DNA of 64,000 nt from Arion vulgaris (GCA_020796225.1 CM036760.1:4940001-5004000), one strand, 5' to 3'; positions 31,571-42,960 are shown, counted from the first letter of the stretch. Notes: generated from the letters alone by a model not told the origin. Numbers and translations: made by a program.

Positions 31571-32285
31571 TGGATATGTCTAACTACAACTGTGTGCTAT
31601 CTAAACAGAACATTCAGAACTCAGTCAACAGACTTCCTCGATGAAGTAACCAGATAGAGCACACATGATGATGCTGTTTCTTGTTTGCTTCGGCCTATGC
31701 TCCCTATTCTCCCATGTAAAACTCTTCTCTCCTTCTTCTTTCCATTTCTTCTTTTTCTTCTTCTAAATGTGTGTGTTCCTCTTGAATTCCTGAACTTCTC
31801 TGTAAAAACCATGCTTCAAATTGCAAACATCTTTTGTTTTACAAACGCGTGCAAACTGTTACACGAAGAAATATCAGAAAATATCAAGGCTCCTACAGAT
31901 ATTGCTAATATTATGATTTGTAAAATACCACAAAGTGTACCCTTTACTTGAAAGAGATCTAAACCGCCAAACGAGACGGAAGCGAGGGAAAAACAACAAT
32001 ATACAAGGATTCTCGTATTCCTCGCCTGGACAAAAGATGGCCGCATCTTGCCGTGGGGCGTAAGAATAACGCAAAGAAAATAGTGCTTATTTTTCATCAC
32101 GTCTGTTTGTTGCGTTGTTCCGGTAGTATCACTTCCGCCATGGGAAACTATTTCCGTCTTAGGTGTGAGGGAATCGTTTTCATCTTGCTTGCTGTTTGAA
32201 TTGTTAACTGTTTGACTTGTTGCTAGATTGCTTGTCAGAGTGAATGCAGTATCGAAAGTTGAATACTATGTATTTGCTTGTTTCA
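31571..32285. other. No recognised feature (~700 bp)
   Basis: Overlapping short frames on both strands (31685-31951 +, 31816-32100 -) show no motif. A TTC/CTT-rich patch lies at 31720-31765. Confidence 0.5.
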
Positions 32286-32287
32286 TA

Positions 32288-32378
32288 GTAACTCATGTCT
32301 ATGAGTATAGTTACAGGGACTATGAGTATAGTTACATGACTTCCAGTATAGTTAACATGACTATGAGTATAGTTACTG
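32288..32378. repeat. ~22-24-bp tandem repeat, 4 copies
   Basis: 'ctatgagtatagttacatga' with variation; four imperfect units. Confidence 0.85.
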
Positions 32379-32444
32379 ACGATGTATAAGAACACATTGA
32401 GCAATGTTGCTATCCACAGAGAGATGAGCATAAGGAGGTTTTTT

Positions 32445-32635
32445 TTGGCAAGAACCCCAGAGGAAGCAACGGAAGCAAAGAATATGATCAACAAATAAAC
32501 AATGTACAAGTATTAAGAGCTTCCGAAAAGAACAAATAGACAAACACAGGATTCGAACTACTTACCTTCATTTCCTACAACACCCATCGCCTAGCCTAGC
32601 AATACGAGCGTCCTTACGAACACAACCAACGAGCC
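32445..32635 (-). mobile_element. SINE-U
   Basis: Minus-strand copy: 'aagaaccccagaggaagc' at the left, box B complement 'aggattcgaactactta' at the right. Directly abuts a LINE-B tail. Confidence 0.75.
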
Positions 32636-32640
32636 ATTCT

Positions 32641-32890
32641 TGAGAGCAATGTTGCTCCGATACAGTGGATACAAAGCAAAAGGTTGACCTCAGAGATAAC
32701 AGAGACGACGAAAGACACTATTTATGAAGCACACAAAACAGCCCGTACTAGAAAACTCTTCTTACCCTGAAGCTTTGAGGCAAATCAGGATTGGAGAAGA
32801 GAAAGAAAGACAAGTTGCATAGAGAGGCTCGCTCCAGGTGTCTTCTTTTCCACCTGACGTTGAAAAGCAAAACAGGATTAGAGAAACGAT
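32641..32890 (+). mobile_element. LINE-B 3' end
   Basis: 'agcaatgttgctccgataca' through 'cgctccaggtgtcttctttt', collinear with 29311-29580. A deletion removes the RPRKRW codons. Confidence 0.8.
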
Positions 32891-32914
32891 AGATATATAG
32901 ATAATAAATATTCT

Positions 32915-33415
32915 TTCTTCTTTTGTCGCCACATTGTTACCTGGTTGTGTCTATGTCGCCACATTGTTACCTGTTTTGTCTAGTGTCGTCATTGTTACCT
33001 GGTTGTTGTCTAGTGTCGCCATTGTTACCTGGTGTTGTCTAGTGTCGCCGATATCTGTTTTTGTCTTGCGCTGCTATAGTGGCTTGGGTGATAGCTGTTT
33101 TTTTACATGATTCTGCAATGTCATCTTTTATTTTCTTCTTCCCCTCGCCTTCTTTCCTGATGTTTTGTTGTATAAAACTATGTATACGGTGGAGTTTGGT
33201 TGCATTCTTATTAAGTGACCAAACCACTTCATTCTTTGTTTCTCAATAAAATTCAGGCAAAGTTCTGTCCCAACTTTCTTTCTTGTGCTGATGTTGGTGA
33301 CTCTTGTCTTTTCTGGTGTTGTTGATAACTTTTCGTAGGCATCGAATGTCTCATGTAGTTATTGTTTGTGACTATGCTTTGCTCAATGTCCATGTTTGGC
33401 TCTTACAACACAAAG
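32915..33415 (-). mobile_element. LINE-D fragment with internal tandem repeat
   Basis: The minus strand yields 'WSLNKNATKLHRIHSF' and 'DDIAESCKKTAITQATIAAQ', with weaker upstream matches to 24370-24550. At 32930-33060 the 3' region has been repeated four times ('tgtcgccacattgttacctg' plus 'gttgttgtctag', ~32 bp). Confidence 0.8.
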
Positions 33416-33904
33416 TAGACGTATATGTCGAATGAATGAGTGGAAGTACAGACAAAATACGTATTTTCCGACTAAACAAGGTTAGGTTTAAACTCACCAA
33501 AATGAAACTTTTGTTCTGTCCTTTCATTTTTATAATCCATATCTTATACGCGTCTATCAGTAACGCTTTTCAACAAGATCATCAAGGATGCGCATAATTA
33601 GCCTGCCGTGTCCGGAATACGGAAGCGTTCAAGTCTGCACTATACGTTTCTCAAGTTCGGTTATTTCCACTAGAGATGTGTTTCACGCATTTAGCAAAAA
33701 CAAATTTAGTTTCATAAATAACAAATATGTAGAGACGACGTTTCTATAAAACTAAGTTGTTAATCGTCTACGTCCATCCTATTTAAATTCATGATTTAGT
33801 TCATTTAAGATTCGTTGTGTGTTTTTATATGTTCCCTGAAGAAGACTTATAGTCGATACGTTGAATTTTTGTTAGCTTTATTATTTTATTATTCCATTTT
33901 TGCT
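33416..33904. other. No recognised feature
   Basis: AT-rich; a phrase near 33838 ('gaagaagacttatagtcgat') loosely recalls repeat P. Confidence 0.45.
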
Positions 33905-34035
33905 TGATTATGTGATACAATACAGACGTGTCTTTGTTATTAAATGATAATTTATTATGTATTACCGCAGCCTCCCTTGATTTTCTTCAGATCTGATCTG
34001 ATCCGCTCTGACCAGATCAGATTTATAGGTTTCCG
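33905..34035 (-). repeat. Element T
   Basis: Minus-strand match: 'agatctgatctgatccgctc', 'taccgcagcctccc', 'gtgtctttgtta'. Confidence 0.65.
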
Positions 34036-34162
34036 CACATTGTATCAATATTAGAAGACGCGGCAAGAAATTTTTTTTAAGTACTTACAAAGTAAACAAA
34101 GAAATATTGTTAACCATTTCACTCTTTAATTTTGTAAACCAAGGCCGTATTTATATTGCAAT

Positions 34163-34372
34163 CTATTTTTGTTTTTACCGATCCAGAAACACTTGAGCTT
34201 TCAGCTCTTCGGCTCGGTGCCGTGGACATCGTAACCCTTCTGTTCGGTGCCACGAACACCGTGAATCTGGATAACCTGTGGCTTTTCTGCCAGCCCGCGT
34301 AATTGAACCCGCACTCACAGGGAGCTTGTCACCTTCTGTCAACGTGCTACGAACACGCTGGGCAGACGAGCG
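34163..34372 (-). mobile_element. SINE-A with target-site duplication
   Basis: Complete minus-strand copy with box B complement 'gtaattgaacccgcac'. 8-bp duplication attgcaat at 34155-34162 and 34373-34380. Confidence 0.88.
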
Positions 34373-34499
34373 ATTGCAATATATAAAGAACTAGCCAGAA
34401 TACTGTCTGTGCGTAAACTTAAAAATGTATGCGAACCAGTATATAGGCGCGGCAGAGCCAATGAGTTAAGTATTTGAAAAAAAAATATTAAATACATGT

Positions 34500-34548
34500 C
34501 AATAAATCAAGCGCCATGCCTGTTGGCGTATGCGATCATGTCTCTGCA

Positions 34549-34594
<46 letters not shown>

Positions 34595-35040
34595 ATGCAG
34601 TTAATCAGTTCTGATGTCGATCTTTTGTCGAACCACGATGTCAAATAATCCAACATCTTCTCTCTCTTCTCACGATCTCTCCTTCCCTGCATTTTACCTG
34701 TTGTCAACAAATGTTCTAAACCTCCTCTTTGCATTATATGCCAAATGAACCTCGATGTTTTCTTTGTAAGCAGGCCTGTTTTAAAACTTCATCATTTGCG
34801 TTCTTCGCTGTTCATGAAATATACAGCATTCTTCTGTAAAAACAAATCTCTGTGGTTTCAAGCAATCGTATTGTTTGCTTGTTCATTGTCCATGATTCAT
34901 TGCCATACATAAGTGTTGGTTCAATATATCACTGAAGTACTCGTTTTCGCAGTGCCATTGGTAGTGAATTTACACATAGCGTGTTTCCATTTTCATAAAA
35001 GCTGCTTTCACTTGAACTATTCTACTCCTAATCTGTTTTT
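34500..35040 (-). mobile_element. LINE-C fragment with (CT)n insertion
   Basis: Matches 7935-8432: 'ttggcgtatgcgatcatgtc', 'atgtcaaataatccaacatc', 'ttctaaacctcctctttgca', and the RRM/IPWTAK region in degraded form. A pure CT run of ~36 bp sits at 34554-34590. Confidence 0.82.
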
Positions 35041-35299
35041 CAACTTACATCTGATGTTAGGACTGTTCTCATTTACTTGAATCGATAGACTTTTTCAGTG
35101 TTGTATTGTTTATTTTGATATTTGATTGTGATGTTTCCTATTACTTAGAGACAACCATTAAATTCATGTATACATAACAAATATGTCCAGTTACTAAAAG
35201 ACATCAAAAATAATGTCGTTAGACGTTATTTGTTTAACAGCAGACAAGTTAGAGAACATGACATTAGATAGTAGAAATCAAATTAAAAAATAAAATAAA
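35041..35299. other. Short unrecognised AT-rich spacer
   Basis: No copy found. Confidence 0.45.
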
Positions 35300-35725
35300 A
35301 ATATTGAGAGCATGCATTTTCCCAGTGGCTACTTATGGGTGTGAATCATGGACTATTACACAAAAATTAAGAATGAAAATCCAGTCCTTCGAAATTAAAT
35401 GCTACAGAAAGATCCTACAAATACCATGGACAGAAAAAATAAAGAACACTGATGTTCTGAAAGAACTAAAGAGAATTGGCTGATAAACAACATACTATTC
35501 AGAAAAATTACATACTTTGGTCACATCAAGCGTCACGATGGCCTGGAAAGAACAATTCTATAGCAGGGTCAGGGCAAGCAGACCAAGTAGATGGTCAAGA
35601 TATAAATAAACCATGAACATGACCATCGACGAAGTGGGTGAACTGGTTAGAGACAGAGTGAATTTGAGATGTACTGCAAAGAGAGCAACGTCCTATAAAG
35701 GATACGCACCTTGATGATGATGAGT
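35300..35725 (+). mobile_element. LINE-C2 RT C-terminal fragment
   Basis: With frame shifts: 'KNENPVLRN', 'QKDPTNTMDRKNKEH', 'ENWLINNILFRKITYFGHIK', then codons for a GLERTI block and '...VGELVRDRVNLRCTAKRAT'. Copies at 61640 (-) and 63436 (+). Tail gatgatgatgag. Confidence 0.8.
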
Positions 35726-36456
35726 AGAAATCAAGAGGAAATGTCGTAAGTCTCATGGAAAAAATGTGATTGTCGTCAAATTTCTCAAAGAAAATAGCTT
35801 GAACAAGTTGAAATGTTTTTCTAAAAAAAAAAATATAAAAATTTGAAGTTATTTTCTGTTTGTTTTTGTTTTTCAAAAGTTAGAAAAAATATTTAGAAAA
35901 ATTTGTTAATGTTTTTTTCAAAGTACATCATTTTATTTTTAATAAACAGTAAAATCATGTTTTAACGCTCTGATTATAGAATAAAATTTGGCACCTAACA
36001 CAATCTTGTAGAATGTTCTTATGCTATACACACATGGGCTCCCAAAGTGGGCGGTACCCCCCACCCCCGCAAATGGGCTCTGAAGCCTTCCAGAGGGCGA
36101 TAGTGGGTTCAGAAACATTTGGGGAGTTTTTCGTGATTTTTCCGCGATTGAATAATCATTAAAAATTAGAATTCTGCATTTAAATTCATCTTATGCCCAT
36201 CTTACACATTCCATTTGTTAATCAATTTTCTATTTCATGCATATAATCATTTTAAAATTGACTATGTATGGCAGAAATATATATGAATTTTATATGTCAA
36301 AGTGAAAATAGAGCATGTATATATATATGGGGGCGTTGGCAAACTGTTATAATGGGGAGGGTGGCATTACAAAATTTATGTCGTGCAAAGTGGGCGGTGG
36401 ACCGAAAAAGTTTGGGAATCTATGCACTAGAGCAATATTTCAGGTAACAGAATATA
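35726..36456. other. No recognised feature (~700 bp)
   Basis: AT-rich; a short (TA) run at about 36318. 'gtgggcggtaccccccaccc' is a local GC-rich patch. Confidence 0.5.
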
Positions 36457-36745
36457 GTTAGTTTGTTCCTTTCGTGCCAAAGGCGGCACATAGGGCAGAG
36501 GTTTTAGATCTCCATGTAATGCGGTTTGTTGCTAGAAATTGGAGATCTTGTATGGTTTTACATCCCAATAGTTTACTTTCTTGTTGGATGGTTCTTCGTA
36601 GAGTGGTCTTAGGTCTTCCACGTTTTCTTTTCCCAACTGGTGACCACATAAGGACTTGTCGATTTAGTCTCTTTTCGTCTCATCTAAGAACATTACCTAA
36701 ATATTTCCACCTTTGTTTCCTTATAATATTTGATACAGGTTTGTT
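36457..36745 (-). mobile_element. LINE-A RT C-terminal fragment
   Basis: The minus strand reads 'MWSPVGKRKRGRPKTTLRRT', 'IQQESKLLGCKTIQDLQFLA', 'NRITWRSKTSALCAAFGTKG' without a stop over 60 codons. 5' truncated at 'TNKPVSNI'. Ends directly against a fold-back structure. Confidence 0.87.
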
Positions 36746-36746
36746 G

Positions 36747-37440
36747 GTATAACAGAATATACAGAACTGAATGTTGTATTCCCCTCAAACACCTCACCTG
36801 TAAAACACCTCACCTGTAAAACACTCACCTGAAACACCTTACACTGTAAAATATTATATTTCGCACAAAATCTGTTTGATGCTTTTTAATGTAATTCTTT
36901 GTAAAATCAATCAATCAGTGCCAGCCTGCCGGCGTAGGATCATGTCTCTCACAACTCTCTTTGCTTGGTGCATTAATCAGTTCTGACGTCGATATTTTGT
37001 CGAACCATGATGTCAGGCCATCCAACATCTTCTCCTCTGTCTTCCACGATCTCTCCTTCCTGAATTTTACCTGTAGTCACCAAATGTTCTAAACCTTCTC
37101 TTCGCATTATATGCCCGAAGAACCTTGATTGTCGGATTCTTATTCTTTTGATAAGGTTTCTTTGTGTGCAGACCTGATTTAAAACCTCCACGTTTGTTTT
37201 CTTTGCTGTCCATGGAATTCTCAACATTCCAGTAAGTTAATTGATAAAATATAACATTCAATTCTGTATATTCTGTTATATTTTATCAATTAACTTACTG
37301 TGTTTTACAAAGAATTACACATAAAGAGCATCAAACAGATTTTGTGTGGAAATATAATATTTTTACAGGTGAGGTGTTTTACAGGTGAGGTGTTTTACAG
37401 GTGAGGTGTTTTACAGGCGATATGTTTTACAGGTGAGGTG
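36747..37440. repeat. Fold-back structure with 16-bp repeats in its arms
   Basis: Arm 36783-36905 ('cacctcacctgtaaaacacc', 'cacaaaatctgtttgatgct') is complementary to 37305-37440. A separate perfect 26-bp palindrome (cagtaagttaattgataaaa...) lies at 37229-37300, and 36747-36774 pairs with 37252-37279. A LINE-C piece fills the middle. Confidence 0.85.
36908..37228 (-). mobile_element. LINE-C fragment inside fold-back
   Basis: The minus strand reads 'MLRIPWTAKKTNVEVLNQVC', 'TQRNLIKRIRIRQSRFFGHI', 'MRREGLEHLVTTGKIQE'. 5' and 3' incomplete. Best reading of the LINE-C FGHI block. Confidence 0.85.
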
Positions 37441-37574
37441 GCTAGTGGTAGAATTGGTAGTGTCCAAACGGTTTTTAATGTGGCTTGTTGTAATTTATTA
37501 AGGTAAACAAGAGAAATGTTTACTAATGCACGGTAAACAAAATGTTAAAAGTCTACTAAGCCCCGTTAACAAGT

Positions 37575-38207
37575 AAAAATGTTTATTAGAACACAAAATG
37601 TTTATTAGAACACAAAATGTTTATTAGAACACAAAATGTTTATTAGAACACAAAATGTTTATTAGAACACAAAATGTTTTTAGAAACAAATGTTTTTAGA
37701 ACACAAAATGTTTATTAGAACACAAAATGTTTATTAGAACACAAAATGTTTATTAGAACACAAAATGTTTATTAAACAAAATGTTTATTAGAACACAAAA
37801 TGTTTATTAGAACACAAAATGTTTATTAGAACACAAAATGTTTATTAGAACACAAAATGTTTATTAGAACACAAAATGTTTATTAGAACACAAAATGTTT
37901 ATTAGAACACAAAATGTTTATTAAAATGTTATAGAACACAAAATGTTATGAACACTGTTTAAAACAATAATGTTACTAGAACAAATGTTAAACAAAAAAT
38001 GTTTACTAACACAAGTAAACAAAATGTTTAAAGCACAAAGCCCTTAACAATAAAATGTTTATTAGAACACAAAATGTTTATTAGAACACAAAATGTTTAT
38101 TAGAACACAAAATGTTTATTAGAACACAAAATGTTTATTAGAACACAAAATGTTTATTAGAACACAAAATGTTTATTAGAACACAAAATGTTTATTAGAA
38201 CACAAAA
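37575..38207. repeat. 19-bp minisatellite
   Basis: Unit 'aaaatgtttattagaacac', about 30 units; homogeneous except at 37670-37700 and 37920-38055. Confidence 0.95.
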
Positions 38208-38221
38208 TAACAATTTTCTTA

Positions 38222-38650
38222 TTCTTCTTCTTCTCTTCGACTCTTCATATCGACTTGTTAAACCACTCGTTGGCTTTCTTTGTGTCCCAAGCCTAAGAGA
38301 TACTGCACGTTGTGCCAGTTATACGCCTATAAGTATCCCAGCACATCCGATTTCTGTCACCCTTTTTATTTACTAGAGTAGCTTCAGGACCGTAAGGTAT
38401 ATTTTCTCAATATGATGCAAGTCTTCGAAATACCGCCTCTTAAATATTTTTTCTTTAAAATAACCTTCAATTGTGATTTTGATTTCACTGCTTATGCCAC
38501 CCTCTTACGGTGCCGCCTGGTGCGATCGCCTCTCCGTATTATAGCTCTGGCACGGCCCTGGGTAGCTTCCTAGACCCCTTCCTCATTCGCTTTTAGACAT
38601 GTCTTGTAGGTCGCAGTGTTACTATTCTTTTGTTCCCTTGCGAGCCCTGG
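38222..38650 (-). mobile_element. Element Xb interrupted by MITE-Y
   Basis: Xb match at 38222-38385 ('ttcttcttctcttcg', 'gtgccagttatacgcctata') and 38562-38650 ('gacatgtcttgtaggtcgca'). The 176-bp gap is MITE-Y. Confidence 0.8.
38386..38561 (-). mobile_element. MITE-Y, intact, hAT-like
   Basis: Perfect 8-bp duplication gtagcttc (38378-38385 and 38562-38569). Termini in sense are ccagggccgtgcc and, inverted, aggaccgtaagg, i.e. short imperfect TIRs. 8-bp duplication plus CAGGGCCG-type ends point to hAT. Non-coding, 176 bp. Confidence 0.82.
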
Positions 38651-39239
38651 AAACTCACGGGCATTTTAATGTCAAAAAGTGAACACAAAAAAAGAAACAG
38701 TTTTCAAGTAAAATAAATCCAATAAAAATGTCTGAATACATGGAAAAAAATAGAGAAAAAAATGTTTACATGAATTTTAAAAGTTTATCGTGTACAAAAT
38801 GTAAGACAGCCAACAATGACATAGCATATAAAGATTCAAGTATTTCTCAATATCTCACTGAACAAATGTAGTACATTCACTTAAATTTGATGTCTTCTTT
38901 GGAAACGTCAATAAATTATTCCTTTCGTCCACACGAGGGAGTTCTTAGTCTGCGCTCTCAGGAGTTTTAAAGGTCAGAGGTTATACTGTGTTCGTTTTTC
39001 GCAAACGGAGCGACCACCTTCGCAGTTCACAAACTACGCTGTTTCAGAAACAATACCGGTAGATACAGTAATCGGGAACATATTCTGGCAATGATTGTCA
39101 CCTGGAAGAGAAAATGGCTGTTATGAGGGACCGGAGACCGTCTAGGGGTCTCATGTGTGTATAGAAATATATAGCAGGTTCTTGATTAGAATCGTGATGT
39201 TGAGTCATGAATATGTATGTTGAAGGTAAATAGTGATGA
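38651..39239. other. No recognised feature
   Basis: AT-rich; no frames or copies of note. Confidence 0.5.
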
Positions 39240-40323
39240 TAATCTTAAAATGAATAGTATTAGTGGCAGCAGCAGTAGTGGTAGTAGTAGTAGTAGTAGT
39301 AGTAGCAGTAGTAGCAGTAGCAACAGCAGAGGCAGCGGTAGCGGCTGCGGCGATAGCAGCAGCAGCAGTAGTAGCAGCAGTAGTAGTACTAGTAGCAGCA
39401 GCAGTAGTGGTAGTATTAGTAGTAGTAGTAGAAGTAGCTCAAGCGGTAGTAAGCTCGATCACAAACCCAAGAGTACCTGGTTCAAACCCCACGGTGGGCA
39501 AGTTCAGAAGCAAATTCGTTTCCCTGGGATTTTACAAAGGAAAAATAGACCTCACCGTTCAGAAAGCAATGGCAAACTACTGAACGTATAAGTGGGGCCT
39601 AGAAAATTAATGACTCATTTACTGTGGTTGATGACTACGTCCAGTAAAGGATATGCCAAGATTTTCAGTAGTAGAAGTAGTAGTAGTAGTAGTAACAGTA
39701 GTAGTTGTAGTTGTAGTAGTAGTAGTAGTAGTAGTAGAAGAAGTAGTTGTAGTAGTAGTAGTAGAAGAAGTAGTTGTAGTAGTAGTAGTAGAAGAAGTAG
39801 TAGTGGTTGTGGTGTCAGTACTAGCAGTAGTAGTTGCTGTTCTAGCAGTGGGAGAGGCAGTTGTGGGTAACGGTAGTGGTGATGGTTGTGGTGGTGATGA
39901 TGGTAGTTGGTAATGTCAGTAGTAATAGCAGTAGTAGTAGACAGTCGTAGCCGCACCAGTAGCAGTAGTAGTAGTAACAAATGTAGCAGCAGTAGTAATA
40001 ATATGAGCTGCAGTAGTAGCAGTAATAGTAGTAGCAGTTGTAGCAGTAGTAGTAGTAGTAGCAGAAGTAGCAAGCTAAATGGTAGTAGCAATAGCAGTAG
40101 CAGAAGAAAAGGTAGTAAAGGGTTTGTAGTAGTAGTAGCAGTAATAGTAGCATTAGATGTAGTAGCACTAGTAGCAATAGGAGCAGTAGTAGTAATAATA
40201 ATAATATAGTAGTATTAGTAGCAGTAGTAGTAGTAGTAGTAGTAGTTGTTGTTGTAGAAGTAGTAGTAGTAATAGTAGTAGTAGTAGTTGTTGTAGTAAT
40301 AGTAGTAGTAGTAGTAGTAGTAA

Positions 40324-40358
<35 letters not shown>

Positions 40359-40420
40359 ATAGTAGTAGTAGTAGCAGTAGTAGTAATAGTAGTAGTAGTA
40401 ATAGTAGAAGGCCTCTTTCA
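39240..40420. repeat. AGT/AGC trinucleotide tract (~1 kb)
   Basis: Imperfect agt/agc/gta triplets in two blocks (39255-39445 and 39660-40415), purest at 40300-40415. All three frames are open and give poly-Ser, poly-Val and poly-Leu/Tyr (minus). The long ORFs here are artefacts of the repeat. Confidence 0.93.
39445..39640 (+). mobile_element. SINE-S in the AGT tract
   Basis: Box B-like 'cctggttcaaaccccacgg', then the body with 'agaaagcaatggcaaactac' shared with 4403-4672. Splits the trinucleotide tract in two. Confidence 0.75.
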
Positions 40421-40579
40421 GTCCCGAGGGACCAAGAGTTGTACCGCTGGTCTAGCATACTTCAGTTCCTCAAGATTCCGTCTTCAAGTCTGTTTAGGAC
40501 GTCATCTTTTCCATTTTCTTGTGGGTTCCACTCAAGTTCTTGTCTAGTGACACTACGGTGTTCATAACTTTATAGATTG

Positions 40580-40815
40580 ATAGATTGATTGATTAATTAG
40601 ACCATCATCATCGAACTTCGATGAATAGGTATGTGAGTTGTGATCTTTCTATTACATAGGAAGATCTCAGCTGCAGAACACGAGCTCCGTAGGACTGACG
40701 AGGGTCCCGATGTAATTTTTACAATGGCGAAATTTATTTTATAAATTTTATTTTATTTTTTTAAATATAATTTAGTCCGGCCAGCGGCTTTACAGCCTGT
40801 TCTTAGCGATGTTTT
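40580..40815 (-). mobile_element. SINE-W, 3' part
   Basis: Tail 'gattgatagattgatt' at the left; 'gatctcagctgcagaacacg' and 'gacgagggtcccgatgtaat' inside. Confidence 0.75.
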
Positions 40816-40959
40816 CATCTGACAAGGTGTCTTTTATGTGCTCAACGTATCCTTCCGGAGGAATTGAACCAGTAGAGGAATGGATTGCTGTGCCCCTCAA
40901 TTTCGACAGCTTTCACAATTATTACATCTATTAAGAAAATTTCGAACAAAATAATCTAT

Positions 40960-42060
40960 CACTGCTAAACGTGAGGTGGAGGCCTCATGAATGACATCAT
41001 CATTGATACAGATGTGGTTATTTACACCGATGGTTCAGTCATTCGCCAACAACGATGTGCGTGGACTTTTTCAGTACGCTACGGAGGAAAAATAATAAGA
41101 GAGGCCAGTGGGGCCTACGCAACAGCCACAAGTAGTTTAACAATGGAGGCTCGAGGCGGGTTTCGGAGGCGGTGAAATGGTTGTCATCTCACAACTACTC
41201 TCCTGTTTTCATACTCGGTGACTCCATGAGCATGATTCGTAAAGTCGAATCAGGTATAGTGAGACGCAACTGGGTGGAGGTACTGGTACAGACAATGATC
41301 AGAGAAGTCACCTTCATTTTTGTCCCTGTGCACGCAGGAGTTAGGAGTAATGAACGAGCTGATAGATTGGCTGGCTTAGCTACAATATCAGAGGGACTTC
41401 CATGGATCGAAATGACATTCTTCACGCATTGAGAGAGTCTTTCCGAACAGAGGAGTTTCAGGGCTGTGAATCCCACTCGCTGACCAGATTGAGAGAGATT
41501 GGTGTCAATATTGGTGCAGCCCGAAAGAACGACATACTAAATATGCAAAGAGATTGATTAATCAACATCGGACTGGCGTGTTGGGCCGATGGACGCTGCT
41601 GGATTTGCTGATGTGGAAAACGGAGCACCTATGGACATGTCCGGAGTTCTATGATGATAGTGCTCTGATAACTGATGTGCTCAACTTGAACACTGGGCGT
41701 AATTTTGTATCGTCTATTTCCGATAGGACTAGGAACTCGATCTCACCAACACTGAGATCAGGGATCTCTGGATTTTTTTTTTTTTTTCCGATCCAGAAGC
41801 ATGGCTTTTCAGCTCTTCGGCTCGAGTGCCATGGACATCGTAACCCTTGGTTCGGTGCCACGAACACCGTGAATCTGGGGAATCGTGGCTTTTTCTGCCG
41901 CCACGGAAGTTGAACCGTGCCACACAGAGGGCTAGTCACCACAGTCCAACGGCTACGAACACGCTGGGCACGCGGGCGGATCTCTGGATACATACTCCGA
42001 TCGCTCCACGAGGGAAATAAACCGAATACTAATCAGTATTATTTGTTTGTTTGTTAGATG
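40960..42060 (+). mobile_element. LINE RNase H domain and 3' region, with SINE-A
   Basis: All four RNase H catalytic blocks can be seen: Asp in 'VVIYTDGSV', Glu in 'SLTMEAR', Asp in 'VFILGDSMSMIRKVE', and His/Asn/Asp in 'FVPVHAGVRSNERADRLA'. A frameshift near 41165 separates the second and third blocks. Then 'INQHRTGVLGRWTLLDLLMW' and 'EHLWTCPEF'. Jockey/CR1-like; dead. A SINE-A interrupts the 3' end. Confidence 0.9.
41774..41977 (-). mobile_element. SINE-A inserted in RNase H LINE
   Basis: Long T-run at the left, head at the right. Perfect 12-bp duplication ggatctctggat (41762-41773 and 41978-41989). Confidence 0.93.
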
Positions 42061-42239
42061 GTGGATTAGCGTCTAGTGTAGCTGAGGACCACCGCTTTCA
42101 ACTTAAGACGGTGTCTATTTTATTTATTTTAAATTTTTTTGGTTTATCAGAGCGTATTGACCTTTTTCTTTTTTGGCCTGTGGCCTGGGATTAGTTTAAA
42201 AGATTGTTTTGTTGAGTATTGTGGTAAAAATGTATATCC

Positions 42240-42640
42240 CTTAGAATGACTTTTGGTGTTGATCTGGGTGTAGCCCTGAGAAGGACTTTCGTGCTGATGT
42301 TGGGGTAGCATTGAGAAGGACTTTCGTGCTGATGTTGGGGTAGCATTGAGAAGGACTTTCGTGCTGATGTTGGGGTAGCATTGAGAAGGACTTTCGTGCT
42401 GATGTTGAGAGCATAGAAGGACTTTCGTGCTGATGTTGGGTAGCATTGAGAAGGACTTTCGTGCTGATCTGGGTGTAGCTTTGAGAAGGACTTTTGTGCT
42501 GATCTGGGTGTAGCATTGAGAAGTACTTTTGTGCTGATCTGGGTGCAGCTTTGAGAAAGACGTTCATGTTGATTTGGGTGTAGCCCTGAGAAGGACTTTC
42601 GTGCTGATCTGTGAGTAACCCTAAGAATGACCTTGTGCTG
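42240..42640. repeat. 35-bp minisatellite
   Basis: Unit 'gagaaggactttcgtgctga' plus 'tgttggggtagcatt', about 11 units; the right half carries 'tctgggtgtagc' variants. The 212-codon minus-strand frame runs through it without being a gene. Confidence 0.93.
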
Positions 42641-42960
42641 ATCTAGTGTATATGTGTATATAATAAGCATTATAAAAATCAACCATCTATTTTTGCTACT
42701 TTCGTTTGCTTCATCATCCCAAAGATAATATGGTGGTTTTTGGTTTAAAAGAGATATTGATTCAGCATCAATTTTAGTGTCCTCATCCAACAAATCGCCA
42801 AGAAATCGAAGAACATCCCTGTTATTCACGCCAAACTCTCCAGCAATCGATGTTTTCGGTGCAAGCTTGTCCGCTTTCGCGTTGCTGCGAACGCCCGCAT
42901 GCCCAGGACATTAGATCCACGTGAGTATCTTAAGGTTTCTAAAGATAGTAGTTATTCTTG
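42641..42960 (-). mobile_element. LINE RNase H fragment, second lineage
   Basis: The minus strand reads 'CPGHAGVRSNAKADKLAPKT', 'SIAGEFGVNNRDVLRFLGDL', 'LDEDTKIDAESISLLNQKPP'. GHAGV..N..AD is the last RNase H block. The frame then runs into the 35-bp array, so the array replaced the LINE's 3' region or started in it. Confidence 0.78.

Noticed and set aside
39615..40458. Poly-Leu, poly-Ser and poly-Val ORFs of 90-158 residues
   Set aside because: All come from the AGT/AGC trinucleotide repeat; three frames and both strands are open at once.
42191..42829. 212-residue minus-strand ORF
   Set aside because: Its first third is a LINE RNase H remnant and the rest is translation of the 35-bp array; not a host gene.
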